64,000 bases of DNA from Alphaproteobacteria bacterium (GCA_011523425.1 WTGU01000056.1:1-64000); one strand, 5' to 3'; counted from the first letter of the stretch, positions 1-8,566 are shown. Program-made: numbers and translations. Notes: generated from the sequence alone by a model not told the origin.

Positions 1-86
1 AATCCCTCGCTATCCCACGAAATCCCGCATGCCCCCCCTCCGGCGAATCCCACTTCCGGCCGCCATGGCGGGGCGCGATGCTCGGT
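1..86. repeat. Dispersed repeat R2, copy A
   Basis: These 86 bases are the inverted counterpart of 54360-54445, matching at 84 of 86 positions (differences at 56 and 60). Both copies contain a run of seven C (or G) and lie in non-coding DNA. The copy may continue left of the window. I see no open frame or structure that explains the conservation, so it is reported as a dispersed intergenic repeat of unknown role. Confidence 0.85.
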
Positions 87-386
87 TCCCCCCAACGTCA
101 TGGCCGGCCCCCGGAACAAGTCGGGGCATGACGGCGAGGGGGGCCGTTCGAGCCGTGGTGACCTCGTATGGGCGGATCGTGGTCGGGGGATGCTGGGAAG
201 TGTCTGGCGGCGATCGGCCCGCGATGGTCGGGGCTCGGACCGCGAGGAGGGGGAGAGTCCCGAAAGGCGGTCGGGTCGACCGCGCGATGCTGACCGCTCG
301 CTGTGGCCGGCACCGGGCGACGCACCGATGCTATCGGGGTCCGGCGGGCAGCCCTTCAGGCCGCGGCCCACGGACGGGGAGCGCGT

Positions 387-417
387 CGCCCCGAACGACC
401 GGAAGCCGTTCGGGGCG
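387..417. terminator. Stem-loop downstream of lipoprotein gene
   Basis: Perfect 11-bp inverted repeat CGCCCCGAACG / CGTTCGGGGCG with a 9-base loop. It lies 65 bases past the stop codon of the minus-strand lipoprotein gene ending at 482. There is no U-tract on either side, so intrinsic termination is only a guess; the stem itself is certain. Confidence 0.4.
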
Positions 418-481
418 CAGCGCGTTCACGCCGCTCGGAGGGGAGAGAGTTGCCCCCGTGTGACGGCGATCTCGGCCGGGA

Positions 482-973
482 CTACTCCAGGACCTGCCAG
501 CGCGTCCCGCCTCTCGATGTTCTCTCGAGGCAAGAGAGCAGAATCCGCTTGGTCTCCTCGGCGGTCTCTTCCGCGCCGCTCGCAAAGGCACTGAAGACGC
601 CGGCGAGTATGCCGGCCGCCGCGCCGATCCCTGCGCCTTCGAGGGCGTCGGTATCGAAGCCGGCGCTATTCAGAATGTTGTTGAATTCGAGCCCGGCGGC
701 TGCGCCCGTGCCGGCGCCTTCGACCGCGCCGGTCAGGGTCTTCAGTTGTGCTTCCTGCGCGGCGGTCGCCTGGCGGTTCGCGGCCACCTGTCGGCACAAG
801 CCCAACGCCTGCTGGTACTCACCCTGGAATTCCGGCTCGACGTAGACCGCCGGCACGTACTGGCCGGCTCCCAGACCGCTCTGGTCGGCCAGACCGGAAT
901 AGGCCGATCCGCACCCCGCCAGCAAGGCGGTGAGACCGACCGCGGCAACGACATTTCGGACGTTCTTCTTCAT
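482..973 (-). CDS. Small glycine-zipper lipoprotein
   Basis: A 163-residue secreted lipoprotein of unknown function. The N-terminus is a classic lipoprotein signal: two lysines, a hydrophobic stretch and a lipobox LLAGC with the acylated cysteine at residue 21. The mature part has alternating Gly/Ala segments (for example GAGIGAAAGILAGV), as in glycine-zipper envelope proteins, followed by a short charged C-terminus. I chose the ATG at 973 because the signal peptide starts there and a GGGGAGAG ribosome-binding site precedes it; an upstream in-frame ATG at 1051 would add 26 residues before the signal. It stands alone, downstream of the ccm operon on the same strand. Envelope location is well supported; the role is unknown. 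Confidence 0.75.
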   Translation of the reverse strand: MKKNVRNVVAAVGLTALLAGCGSAYSGLADQSGLGAGQYVPAVYVEPEFQGEYQQALGLCRQVAANRQATAAQEAQLKTLTGAVEGAGTGAAAGLEFNNILNSAGFDTDALEGAGIGAAAGILAGVFSAFASGAEETAEETKRILLSCLERTSRGGTRWQVLE

Positions 974-1114
974 GGCGCGAATCTCTCCCCGGCAGTGAGA
1001 GGGACCTAATGTCCCATGCGGTACGGTGCCCCATTGCCTGGGCCAAATCAATAGTTCTGGCAGGGGGGAGCGTACGCCATAACTTGTTCGGATGCGTGAC
1101 CGGTGGTCGGCGAC

Positions 1115-1132
1115 CCGATCCGGTCGGATCGG
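1115..1132 (-). terminator. Stem-loop after ccmI
   Basis: Perfect 7-bp inverted repeat CCGATCC / GGATCGG with a GGTC loop, ten bases beyond the ccmI stop codon. No U-run follows on the minus strand, so it is a candidate end of the ccm transcript, not a proven terminator. Confidence 0.4.
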
Positions 1133-1141
1133 CCTCCGCTG

Positions 1142-2551
1142 CTAGTCCGGCAGGGCGTTGAGCGCGGTCCGCACCACCGCGTGCTCATCGCTGCCCGGCT
1201 GAAGCAGGGCGAGCAGGCGCTCCCAGCGCGCACGCGCCGTGGCGACCTCGGCATTTTCCGACGCAGCGAGGCCCGTGATCCAGAGCGCGACCCGATCGTC
1301 AGGGGCAAGCGTGAGAATGCGCTCGTAGACCGCCACGGCGTCCGCCGGCGGCGGCTCCGGCAGGGCGGCCTCGGTGAGCGCGTCCGCATAGGCACGAAGC
1401 GTCTCGAGGTCGTCGGGTGCCAATTCCGCCGCCCGGCGGAGCGCGTCGGCCGCCTTCTCGTGCTCGCCCAGCACGCCGTAGGAGCGGGCCAGCCGGCGCC
1501 AGCCCTCTGCGTCATCCGGGTTCTCCTCGAGGCGGGTGGCGAGGCTCTCCACCATGCCGCGGATCATCGCCATGCGCTCGTCCGGCGTCATCTCGGCCGC
1601 CGCCGCCATGTCCTCGGCAGACGGCCCCGGGGGTGCCTCGGCGCGGGCAGGCGCGCTCGGGACGGTCCCGGGTGCGATGCCGAGCATCTCGGCGGCCTGG
1701 CGGATCAGGCTCTCCAGATCGCCGCGCCAGGGCGCATCCGCAGGCGTGTCGGCGGCGAGCGCCAGCCACATCTCGTAGGCGTCGCGCACCTCGCCGGCCT
1801 GCGCGCGGGCCAGCGCGAGGTGGTAGCGGGCAGCGGGGTCGTCCGGGCGTGCCTCCATTACCCGCTCGAAGACCCGCACCGCCTCCGGCACCACCGTTCC
1901 GTCGCTCGCCCAGACGATCGTCTCGCCCAGCATGGAGAGTATCTCGGGATTGCCGCCGGAGAGCAGCGCCGCCTGCCGCAGCGCGCGGGCCGCCTCTGCG
2001 TACTGCTGCAGGACGAGATGGGAGCGCCCCAGCAGGAGCCAGCCTTCGAGGTCGTCGGGCTCTCTCTCCAGCCGCGCTTCGAGCCGCTCGACCGCGTCGT
2101 CCATGAGTGCCGCCGTCGCTGCATCGGAGGCGGGCCGGGTGGCCTCGTCGAAGGGTCGGCCGGGGAGTCCGGGGGTGCCGAGGCTCGCATAGATGCCGGC
2201 GGCGAGCGCCGGCACGCAGAGCCCGAGCGCCAGCGCCGCCGCGCGCCGCCGCCAGGGCGGCCGTGTGCCCGCGCCCGGCGCCCGCCGCGCCTCGTCTGCG
2301 GCCTCCGCCTCCTCGCGCGCCCGCGCCGCGCGCAGCATGCGCCGCTCGATCTCGGTGCGCGCCGCCTCGACCTGCTCCTCGCTCACCAGCCCGCGGGCAC
2401 GGTCGCTCTCCAGCTCTCGCAGCTGATCGCGGTAGACGGCGAGGTCGTAGTCCGCCCGCGCAGGCCCGCGCCGCTCCCGGCGCAGCACGGGCACCAGCAG
2501 CACCGCCACGGCGAGCGCCGTAAGCCCGGCGGCGGCGAGCGCGAAGACCAC
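1142..2551 (-). CDS. ccmI: Cytochrome c biogenesis protein CcmI
   Basis: About 469 residues. CcmI presents apocytochrome c to the haem-ligation machinery at the periplasmic face of the inner membrane. Visible architecture: a first membrane helix at residues 2-22, a cytoplasmic charged loop with the family-typical YRDQLRELESD stretch, a second helix near 92-116, then a long periplasmic region of tetratricopeptide-like helices with repeated AEG/GWLLLGRS-type motifs. No ATG gives a sensible N-terminus; the GTG at 2551 starts directly at the membrane helix and lies 10 bases after the ccmH stop, so it is preferred. Last gene of the ccmD-E-F-G-H-I run. Confidence 0.88.
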   Translation of the reverse strand: MVFALAAAGLTALAVAVLLVPVLRRERRGPARADYDLAVYRDQLRELESDRARGLVSEEQVEAARTEIERRMLRAARAREEAEAADEARRAPGAGTRPPWRRRAAALALGLCVPALAAGIYASLGTPGLPGRPFDEATRPASDAATAALMDDAVERLEARLEREPDDLEGWLLLGRSHLVLQQYAEAARALRQAALLSGGNPEILSMLGETIVWASDGTVVPEAVRVFERVMEARPDDPAARYHLALARAQAGEVRDAYEMWLALAADTPADAPWRGDLESLIRQAAEMLGIAPGTVPSAPARAEAPPGPSAEDMAAAAEMTPDERMAMIRGMVESLATRLEENPDDAEGWRRLARSYGVLGEHEKAADALRRAAELAPDDLETLRAYADALTEAALPEPPPADAVAVYERILTLAPDDRVALWITGLAASENAEVATARARWERLLALLQPGSDEHAVVRTALNALPD

Positions 2552-2561
2552 GGGCGCCCGT

Positions 2562-3062
2562 TCAGCTGTCGTCGTCGAGAAGCGCGTCGAGCCGCCGTCG
2601 CTCCTCGGCGGAGAGCGGCGCCGGCCCGCCGGCCGCACCACCTGCGGCGCCCACACCGCTCCGGGCGCGGCGCAGCAGCACGTAGACGAGGCCCGCCCCG
2701 GCGACGAGGACGGCGGCCGGCCCGAACCAGAGCGCATAGGTCTCGGGCTTCACCGGCGGGTCGAGCAGGACGTAGTCGCCGTAGCGCTCGACGAGGAACC
2801 CTCTCACCGCCTCGTCGCTTTCGCCTGCCGCGAGCCGTTCGCGGACGACGGCGCGCATGTCCTGGGCCAGGCCCGCATTGGAATCGGCGATCGACTGGCC
2901 CTGGCACACGAGGCAGCGGAGCTCCGCGTGCAGCGCGCGGGCGCGGGCTTCGAGCGCCGCGTCCGCCAGCGGCTCGTCGGGCGAGAAGGCCCAGGCGTTC
3001 GCCGCCAGCGCCAGCCAGAGGACGGACGTGGCTCCTAGCAGCGCGCGCCGCACGCTCGTCAT
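2562..3062 (-). CDS. ccmH: Cytochrome c maturation protein CcmH
   Basis: A 166-residue membrane-anchored thiol oxidoreductase that, with CcmG, keeps the CXXCH cysteines of apocytochrome c reduced for haem attachment. A signal peptide covers residues 1-24. The diagnostic RCLVCQ motif has its cysteines at 50 and 53, and a membrane helix lies around 108-127, followed by a short cytosolic tail. This is the short form, with CcmI as a separate gene, unlike the fused E. coli CcmH. The ATG at 3062 overlaps the ccmG stop by four bases (ATGA), implying translational coupling. Confidence 0.92.
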   Translation of the reverse strand: MTSVRRALLGATSVLWLALAANAWAFSPDEPLADAALEARARALHAELRCLVCQGQSIADSNAGLAQDMRAVVRERLAAGESDEAVRGFLVERYGDYVLLDPPVKPETYALWFGPAAVLVAGAGLVYVLLRRARSGVGAAGGAAGGPAPLSAEERRRLDALLDDDS

Positions 3063-3664
3063 CCCCGAAGATCCTCGATCAGCGGCAGGATCGTCTCGTC
3101 GAGATCCTGCGGCGTGAGCACGCCGACGTGGCGGTGGCGGATGCGGCCCGCGCCGTCCACCACGAAGGTTTCGGGCACGCCGTAGACGCCCCACTCGATC
3201 CCGGCGCGGCCGTCGACGTCGGCGCCCATGCGCGCGTAGGGGTTGCCGAGGCGCCCCAGCCAGCGCTCGGCGTCGGCGGGCGTATCCTTGTAGTTGATGC
3301 CGTAGATCGGCACGGTGCCGGCCTCGGCGAGCGCCATGAGCAGCGGGTGCTCCACGCGGCAGGGCCCGCACCAGGACGCGAAGACGTTGACGAGCGCGAT
3401 CTCGCCCTGCCCGAGATGGGCGGTCTCGAAGCCGCCCGCCTCCTCGAAGCCCTGGACCGCAGGCAGCGAGAACGCCGGCACCGGCTTGTCGATCAGCGCC
3501 GACGGCACCTTGCCGGGCTCGCCCGTCAGCAGCTGGACGCCGAGCGCCGCGGCCAGCGCCACGAACAGGAAGACGGGCACGAGGTAGCGCAGCCGGAGGG
3601 CAGGGGAGACGGGCTTCGCCGCCGCCTGGTCCTCCGCCGGCGTCCGGGTGCCCTCGTCCGCCAT
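3059..3664 (-). CDS. ccmG: Thiol:disulfide interchange protein CcmG/DsbE
   Basis: A 201-residue periplasmic thioredoxin-like reductant of the cytochrome c maturation pathway. A single N-terminal membrane anchor spans about residues 25-47. The thioredoxin fold carries the active site WCGPC at 98-102 and the family-typical GVPETF segment containing the cis-proline loop, followed by a GRIRHRHVG strand. Length and motif order fit DsbE/CcmG. It lies 5 bases after ccmF and overlaps ccmH by four bases. Confidence 0.93.
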   Translation of the reverse strand: MADEGTRTPAEDQAAAKPVSPALRLRYLVPVFLFVALAAALGVQLLTGEPGKVPSALIDKPVPAFSLPAVQGFEEAGGFETAHLGQGEIALVNVFASWCGPCRVEHPLLMALAEAGTVPIYGINYKDTPADAERWLGRLGNPYARMGADVDGRAGIEWGVYGVPETFVVDGAGRIRHRHVGVLTPQDLDETILPLIEDLRG

Positions 3665-3669
3665 GTCGC

Positions 3670-5658
3670 TCAGTCGCCTGCCGTGGCCGTGGCCGTGGCC
3701 GGCACGGCGCGGCGGCGGGTGGGCGCGCCGACGCGGTGGCGGCGGTCGGTCAGCGAGACGGCGCCGCCCGCCACCATGACGAGCGCGCCGATCCAGATCC
3801 ACGGCACCAGCGGGTTGTGATGGATGCGGACCGCCGTGCCGCCGCCGGGTGCGTCCTCGCCGACGACGACATAGAGGTCGGCGAGCCAGGTGGTGTGGAT
3901 CGCCGCCTCGGTGGTCCAGGTGTCCTGCACCGGATAGTGGCGGCGCTCGGGCAGGAGGAGCGCGATCTCCTCGCCGCCGTCGCTGACCCGCACCCGCCCC
4001 TGCCGCGCGAGGTAGTTGGGGCCGGGCACGTCGCCGATGTCGAGAAGCTGGAAGTCGTAGCCGGCAAGCGCGACCGAATCGCCCGGCCGCATCACCTGCT
4101 CCCGCTCGCCCGCCCAGTTGCCGGCGCCCACCGTGCCCACCACCAGCACGGCGACGCCGAGATGGGCGATGCTCATCGCCCAGGCCGCGCGCGGCAGGCC
4201 GGCGAGCCGGCGCGCGCTCTCGCCGAGAGGCACGCGGAAGAGCCTGATCCGCTCCGCCAGCTCCGTCAGCACACCCGCTGCCACCCAGCCGGCGAGCGCC
4301 ATGCCGAGCACCGCGCCCCACGGGCCCCCGCTGCGCGCCGCCACCGCCGCTGCTACCGCCGCGGCGCAGACCAGCGGGACCGCGAGGCGCGGGAGCACGG
4401 CGCCCGGGCCTGCGCGCTTCCAGGCCATCAGCGGCCCCGCCGCCATCATCAGGAGGAGCGGGATCATCAGGGGCACGAAGGTCGATTCGAAGAAGGGTGG
4501 GCCGACCGAGACCTTCTGGCCGGCGAGCGCGTCGAGAACGAGCGGATAGAGCGTGCCGATGAAGACCGTCGCGCAGCCCACCGCCAGCAGCAGGTTGTTC
4601 GCGAGCAGCGAGCCCTCGCGCGAGAGCGGGCGGAACGAGCCGCCGGCCCGCATCCCCGGCGCCCGCCAGGCATAGAGCGTGAGCGAGCCGCCGATCACGA
4701 CCACCAGGAAGACGAGGATATAGACCCCGCGAGCGGGATCGGAGGCGAAGCTGTGCACCGAGGTCAGCACGCCCGAGCGCACCAGGAAGGTCCCCAGCAG
4801 GCTGAGCGAGAAGCCGAGGATCGCCAGCAGCACGGTCCAGCTCTTCAGGGAGTCGCGCTTCTCCGCGACGATCGAGGAGTGCAGCAGCGCCGTCGCCATC
4901 AGCCAGGGCATGAAGGAGGCGTTCTCCACCGGATCCCAGAACCAGTACCCGCCCCAGCCGAGCTCGTAGTAGGCCCACCAGGAACCCAAAGCGATGCCCG
5001 CCGTGAGCGCACACCAGGAGAGCAGCGTCCAGGGCCTGACCCAGCGCGCCCAGGCCGCGTTGACCCGGCCCTCGATCAGCGCCGCCACGGCGAAGGAGAA
5101 GGCCGTCGACAGCCCGACATAGCCGAGATAGAGCAGCGGCGGGTGGAAGGCGAGGCCGGGATCCTGCAGCAGCGGGTTGAGGTCGCGCCCGTCGAAGGGC
5201 GCAGGGTCGAGGCGCAGGAAGGGGTTGGAGGTGGCGAGGATGAAGACCAGGAACCCCAGCCCGACGAACGCCTGCACGGCCAGCACCCAGGCCCGGAATC
5301 GCGGCGGCAGGTTGCGCCCGAAGGCCGCCACCAGGGCGCCGTAGACTGCGAGAATCCAGACCCAGAGCAGCATCGAGCCTTCGTGATTGCCCCAGGTGCC
5401 GGTGAACTTGTAGAGCAGCGGCTTGGCCGAGTGCGAGTTGTCGGCCACCGTCACCACCGAGAAGTCCGAGACGACGAAGGCATGCATCAGGCAGGCCAGC
5501 GCAGCCGAGATGAAGAGGAACTGGGCCGCCGCCGCCGGCCGCGCCAGCGCCATCAGGGCACCGTCGCCCAGCCGGGCGCCGAGCGGCGGCGCCACCGCCT
5601 GCACCAGCGTCATCGCCAGCGCGAGCACGAGGGCGTAGTGGCCGATCTCCGCGATCAT
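3670..5658 (-). CDS. ccmF: Cytochrome c haem lyase subunit CcmF
   Basis: A 662-residue polytopic membrane protein, the main subunit of the haem-ligation complex that transfers haem from holo-CcmE to apocytochrome c. Around residues 226-251 it carries the tryptophan-rich WWD haem-handling motif (GWGGYWFWDP). Conserved histidines occur in flanking periplasmic loops, for example GNHEGSM near 90-95 and FHPPLLY near 171. Length equals that of typical CcmF. The start codon overlaps the ccmE stop by four bases. Confidence 0.95.
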   Translation of the reverse strand: MIAEIGHYALVLALAMTLVQAVAPPLGARLGDGALMALARPAAAAQFLFISAALACLMHAFVVSDFSVVTVADNSHSAKPLLYKFTGTWGNHEGSMLLWVWILAVYGALVAAFGRNLPPRFRAWVLAVQAFVGLGFLVFILATSNPFLRLDPAPFDGRDLNPLLQDPGLAFHPPLLYLGYVGLSTAFSFAVAALIEGRVNAAWARWVRPWTLLSWCALTAGIALGSWWAYYELGWGGYWFWDPVENASFMPWLMATALLHSSIVAEKRDSLKSWTVLLAILGFSLSLLGTFLVRSGVLTSVHSFASDPARGVYILVFLVVVIGGSLTLYAWRAPGMRAGGSFRPLSREGSLLANNLLLAVGCATVFIGTLYPLVLDALAGQKVSVGPPFFESTFVPLMIPLLLMMAAGPLMAWKRAGPGAVLPRLAVPLVCAAAVAAAVAARSGGPWGAVLGMALAGWVAAGVLTELAERIRLFRVPLGESARRLAGLPRAAWAMSIAHLGVAVLVVGTVGAGNWAGEREQVMRPGDSVALAGYDFQLLDIGDVPGPNYLARQGRVRVSDGGEEIALLLPERRHYPVQDTWTTEAAIHTTWLADLYVVVGEDAPGGGTAVRIHHNPLVPWIWIGALVMVAGGAVSLTDRRHRVGAPTRRRAVPATATATAGD

Positions 5659-6098
5659 TCGGCGTCCTCGCCCTTCCAGTTGCCGGACTTCTTCAGCGCA
5701 TCCGCCACCTCGCGCGGCATGTAGTTCTCGTCGTGCTTGGCGAGCACCTCGTCGGCCTCGAACACGCCGCCCTTGAGATAGCCCTCGGCCACGACCCCCT
5801 GCCCCTCGCGGAAGAGATCGGGCAGGATGCCGCGGTAGGTCACGGGCACGGTATGGGCGAGATCGGTGATGACGAAGCGCACCGTCAGCCCGTCGTCGGC
5901 GCGGACCACGCTCTCCTCCTCCACCAGGCCGCCGACGCGCAGCCTCTGCTCCGCCGGGAACGCGCGCTCCTTGAGCGTGCTCGGGTCATGGAAGAAGACC
6001 AGCGTGTCGTCGAGGGCGGTCAGCACCAGGCCGGCGGCAAGCCCGAGCGCTCCCAGCCCCGCACCGAGAAAGACCAGGCGCCAGTGCTTGCGCTTCAT
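5655..6098 (-). CDS. ccmE: Haem chaperone CcmE
   Basis: A 147-residue periplasmic haem chaperone. It has one N-terminal membrane anchor (about 8-28) and an OB-fold domain. The haem-binding signature LAKHDENYMP is present, with the covalent-haem histidine at 122 and the axial tyrosine at 126. The family-typical RFVITDLAHTVPVTYRG strand is also visible. It overlaps ccmD and ccmF by four bases each, so the whole run is one tightly coupled operon. Confidence 0.95.
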   Translation of the reverse strand: MKRKHWRLVFLGAGLGALGLAAGLVLTALDDTLVFFHDPSTLKERAFPAEQRLRVGGLVEEESVVRADDGLTVRFVITDLAHTVPVTYRGILPDLFREGQGVVAEGYLKGGVFEADEVLAKHDENYMPREVADALKKSGNWKGEDAE

Positions 6099-6307
6099 GC
6101 CGGGGCGTTCCGCTCCCCGTCATGGTCACGGTCTCCGTCGCCGGTGCCGCGCCGCCGGCGGGCTGTCGCCTCCAGGGTCCTCAGCGCCGCCTCGCGCGCG
6201 CGCATGGCGCGGAGGCTCTGCACGAGCAGCGCGATCATGATCGCAGCGGCAGCGCCGAATGCCGGCCATACGTAGGCGGCGTAGCCGCCCATCTCGAAAA
6301 ACGACAT
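6095..6307 (-). CDS. ccmD: Haem exporter protein CcmD
   Basis: A 70-residue small membrane protein needed for release of holo-CcmE from the CcmABC complex. A MGGYAAYVWPAFG start typical of CcmD runs into a single membrane helix (about 14-32) with a strongly basic cytoplasmic tail (ARRRR). It is the first gene of the run seen here. ccmA, ccmB and ccmC, which commonly precede ccmD, are not adjacent and must lie elsewhere if present. Confidence 0.85.
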   Translation of the reverse strand: MSFFEMGGYAAYVWPAFGAAAAIMIALLVQSLRAMRAREAALRTLEATARRRRGTGDGDRDHDGERNAPA

Positions 6308-6441
6308 CGCCCCGCGCCCGCCCGCTGCCGGCGGCGCTCCAAAGCGCGCGCCCGGCCGCTCGTGTCATCCGGCCATAGTGTGGGGCCGTCATGCGCCGAT
6401 ATCAAGGCGCCGCCCGGCCTCGAGCCTAAGCCCTGCGCCGA

Positions 6442-6468
6442 CCATGACCTTGGTGGGAAATGCGGGCT
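6442..6468. repeat. Solitary end of repeat R3
   Basis: This stretch resembles the right arm of the 33-bp inverted repeats bounding the element at 46332-46652: both contain TGACC, TGGTG and the block GAAATGCGGGCT, with a few differences between them. Here it occurs once, between the divergent ccmD and EVE genes, about 40 bases before the EVE start. No partner arm is seen nearby, so it looks like a solo end or remnant. Confidence 0.6.
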
Positions 6469-6509
6469 AGACTGGCCGGCAGGCGAGTCGTCGATTGGGG
6501 AGGCGCGGA

Positions 6510-6923
6510 ATGGCCTACTGGCTCTTGAAGTCGGAACCCGGATGCTGGTCGTGGGACGATCAGGTGCGCGAGGGCGTCAGCGAGTGGGACGGCGTGCGCA
6601 ACCATCAGGCCAACAACAACATGAAGGCCATGAAGAGCGGCGACCGCTGCTTCTTCTATCACTCGGTCAACGCCAAGGAGATCGTCGGCGTCGTCGAGGT
6701 GGTGAAGGAGCACTATCCCGACCCGACTGACGCCAGCGGACGCTTCGGCATGGTCGACGTCAAGGCCGTGGTTCCGGTGGACCAGCCGGTCTCGCTGAAG
6801 CAGATCAAGGAAGACCCGCTGCTGAGCGAGATGCAGCTCGTTCGCCAGTCGCGGCTCTCGGTGAGCCCGGTGAGCGCGGCCGAGTGGCGGCGCATCTGCA
6901 CCCTGGCCGGGATCGCCGCCTGA
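6510..6923 (+). CDS. EVE domain protein
   Basis: A 137-residue protein made of one EVE domain, a PUA-like fold whose members (for example thymocyte nuclear protein 1) bind modified bases in DNA or RNA. Family hallmarks: the opening YWLLKSEP, WDGVRNHQANNNMK with the conserved asparagines, GDRCFFYHS, and the terminal segment LSVSPVSAAEW. The ATG at 6510 gives the canonical MAYWLLKSEP start; the upstream in-frame start at 6495 would only add five residues. It is a single-gene unit divergent from ccmD and convergent with holA. The ligand is unknown. Confidence 0.88.
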   Translation: MAYWLLKSEPGCWSWDDQVREGVSEWDGVRNHQANNNMKAMKSGDRCFFYHSVNAKEIVGVVEVVKEHYPDPTDASGRFGMVDVKAVVPVDQPVSLKQIKEDPLLSEMQLVRQSRLSVSPVSAAEWRRICTLAGIAA

Positions 6924-6942
6924 CTCCGGGCGTTTCCCGCGC

Positions 6943-7983
6943 TCAGGCGCCCTGCCTGCGTGATGCCCGTGCGACGCGAAGGAGGGCCTGCCAGCAGATG
7001 GCGGCGGGCACGCTGCCGGCCACCTTGCAATCGCGCTCGGCACGGGTCAGCAGCCCCAGCGCGCCGGCCGCACGCGCGCTCGGCCAGCGCGTCATCTCGT
7101 CGGCGAAGGCGGCCCTGTCCCTGGCGAAGACCGGCGGCTTGAGAGCACCCATCGCGTCCGCCCGGCTGACACCGCGCTCATGGGCGGCAACGGCCAGGTG
7201 GAGGCGGGCGAAGCGGCGACCGGCGGCGCGGAGGATCGTGACCGGTTGAACGCCGCCGTAGAACGCGCGGGTCAACGCCCGGTCTAGCCGCTCGAGGTCG
7301 CCCGCCGCCGCGAATCGCGCGACCATGTCGGCCGATGCGTCTGTCGCATCGCCGATGCAGGCCTCGGCCGCCTCGGCCGTGAGCTCGGCGCCTTCCTGTC
7401 CGGTATCGCCGAGATAGACCGCGAGCTTCTCGATCTCGCTTTCGATCTGGCGGCGGTCACTGCCGAGCCGCTCGGCAAGCCAGCCCGCGGTCTCGGACGC
7501 GACGCGCAGGTTCCGCTCTCCGCAGAAGGTCTCGATCAGCCGGGCGGCGCCGTCTGCGCTCTCGTCGTAGCAGGGGATGGCGGCAAGGCTCGGCTCCTGC
7601 TCGCAGAGCCGCCGCAGGCCCGAGCGCGGGGTGAGCGGGCCCGCCTCCGCGATCACCAGGCTGTCTGCGGCGGGCAGCGCGAGGCAGGAGCGGATCGCCG
7701 GCACTACCGCCTCGCTCGCCCCGCGCAGACGTACGGCGCGCCGGCCGCCGGTCAGCGAGAGAGCCGCCGCCTCGTCGGCGAGTCGGCCCGGCTCGTCGCG
7801 CAGCAGCGCCGGATCCAGGCTGGTGACGCGGAACGGGTCGTTCGGATCTTCGGCGACGGCGCGCGCGCAGGCCTCGGCGCGGGCGCGCACCAGGCCCTCG
7901 TTGGCACCGTAGATCAGGACCAGCCGGACGCCCGCATCCGGCGCGGCGCAGAAGCGATCGGCGCGTGCCGCCGGAACCTTCAC
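6943..7983 (-). CDS. holA: DNA polymerase III subunit delta (HolA)
   Basis: A 346-residue clamp-loader subunit that opens the beta clamp during replisome loading. The N-terminal domain begins with the RLVLIYGANEGLVRARAE segment seen in alphaproteobacterial HolA; a central LAERLGSDRRQIESEIEKLAVY segment matches the family region that follows the AAA-like domain. The C-terminal collar helices include RAFYGGVQPVTILRA and a terminal LLRVARASRR. The neighbourhood (holA-lptE-leuS) is standard for the class. It lies 37 bases after lptE. Confidence 0.9.
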   Translation of the reverse strand: MKVPAARADRFCAAPDAGVRLVLIYGANEGLVRARAEACARAVAEDPNDPFRVTSLDPALLRDEPGRLADEAAALSLTGGRRAVRLRGASEAVVPAIRSCLALPAADSLVIAEAGPLTPRSGLRRLCEQEPSLAAIPCYDESADGAARLIETFCGERNLRVASETAGWLAERLGSDRRQIESEIEKLAVYLGDTGQEGAELTAEAAEACIGDATDASADMVARFAAAGDLERLDRALTRAFYGGVQPVTILRAAGRRFARLHLAVAAHERGVSRADAMGALKPPVFARDRAAFADEMTRWPSARAAGALGLLTRAERDCKVAGSVPAAICWQALLRVARASRRQGA

Positions 7984-8020
7984 GGCGTCCCGCCCGTCGG
8001 AAGGCGCGACCGCCGGCGCC

Positions 8021-8566
8021 TCATGGCACGAGGTGCAGCAGCACCAGCGTGGCGATTTCCTCGCTCAGCACCCGTGCCGCCTCGTCGGCGGCGTCTCGCT
8101 CCGCCGTCACGGTGGCGAAGCCGGACACGGAGACGTTAAAGCTGCCGATCGACTTGGCGGTGCCGCTGTAGATTTCGTTCCCGTCCCGGTCGGCGAGGGA
8201 GAACGAGGCCCGGAGCGTCAGATTGAACCGGGTCGCGTGGTCGTCGAGCTGGATCAGGAGCGGCGTCTCGGTCTGCTCGACCGCGAGCGTCAGCCGGTAC
8301 TCGGGCCAGGCCGGCGGCCCATCGGGGGTGAACCTGTCGATCAGGTGGTTGCGCACGACGTGGGCGATTCGCTCCTTGACCGGCACCACTTCGATCCCCG
8401 CCGCGCGGGCGTGCAGGTCGCCGCTGTCGCGGAGGGCATAGAGCGGCTCCAACGTGCAGGCACCGAGTAGGGCGCCGAGGAGCAGGACGGCGAAGACGAC
8501 GGTGAGAAGCGGCCCGTGACCTGCGCGCGCCGGGCGCACGTGCCCGGCCCGCTCAGGTGACGACAT
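8021..8566 (-). CDS. lptE: LPS assembly lipoprotein LptE
   Basis: A 181-residue outer-membrane lipoprotein that plugs the LptD barrel in lipopolysaccharide export. After a basic N-terminus and a hydrophobic segment comes a lipobox LLGAC with the acylated cysteine at 37, then the family-typical EPLYA start of the mature part and a fold with alternating beta strands ([28 protein letters not shown]). The gene starts inside the 3' end of leuS (14-bp overlap). Its partner LptD is encoded about 10 kb away, in the lptF-lptG-lptD run. Confidence 0.88.
   Translation of the reverse strand: MSSPERAGHVRPARAGHGPLLTVVFAVLLLGALLGACTLEPLYALRDSGDLHARAAGIEVVPVKERIAHVVRNHLIDRFTPDGPPAWPEYRLTLAVEQTETPLLIQLDDHATRFNLTLRASFSLADRDGNEIYSGTAKSIGSFNVSVSGFATVTAERDAADEAARVLSEEIATLVLLHLVP

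Larger units (their letters stand above)
1..481. other. Gene-free repeat-rich region
   Basis: No convincing gene is seen. Contents in order: R2 copy A (1-86); an inverted-repeat segment whose arms CGTCATG (96-102) and CATGACG (127-133) enclose a smaller stem, of the kind also present near 54.8 kb; GC-rich DNA without a recognisable product; and a perfect 11-bp stem-loop at 387-417, about 65 bases beyond the stop of the minus-strand lipoprotein gene. Open frames here give low-complexity Arg/Gly/Pro translations unlike the real genes nearby. Confidence 0.6.

Noticed and set aside
29-463. Several overlapping open frames at the left edge
   Set aside because: Arg/Gly/Pro-rich translations, no ribosome-binding sites and overlap with repeats R2 and the stem-loops; I do not treat them as genes or as a pseudogene.
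974-1051. N-terminal extension of the lipoprotein gene
   Set aside because: The extra 26 residues precede a complete lipoprotein signal peptide, and a good ribosome-binding site supports the start at 973.
1103-3820. A 905-codon plus-strand frame over the ccm genes
   Set aside because: Antisense to ccmI, ccmH and ccmG, which carry their diagnostic RCLVCQ and WCGPC motifs; the plus-strand translation has no recognisable fold.
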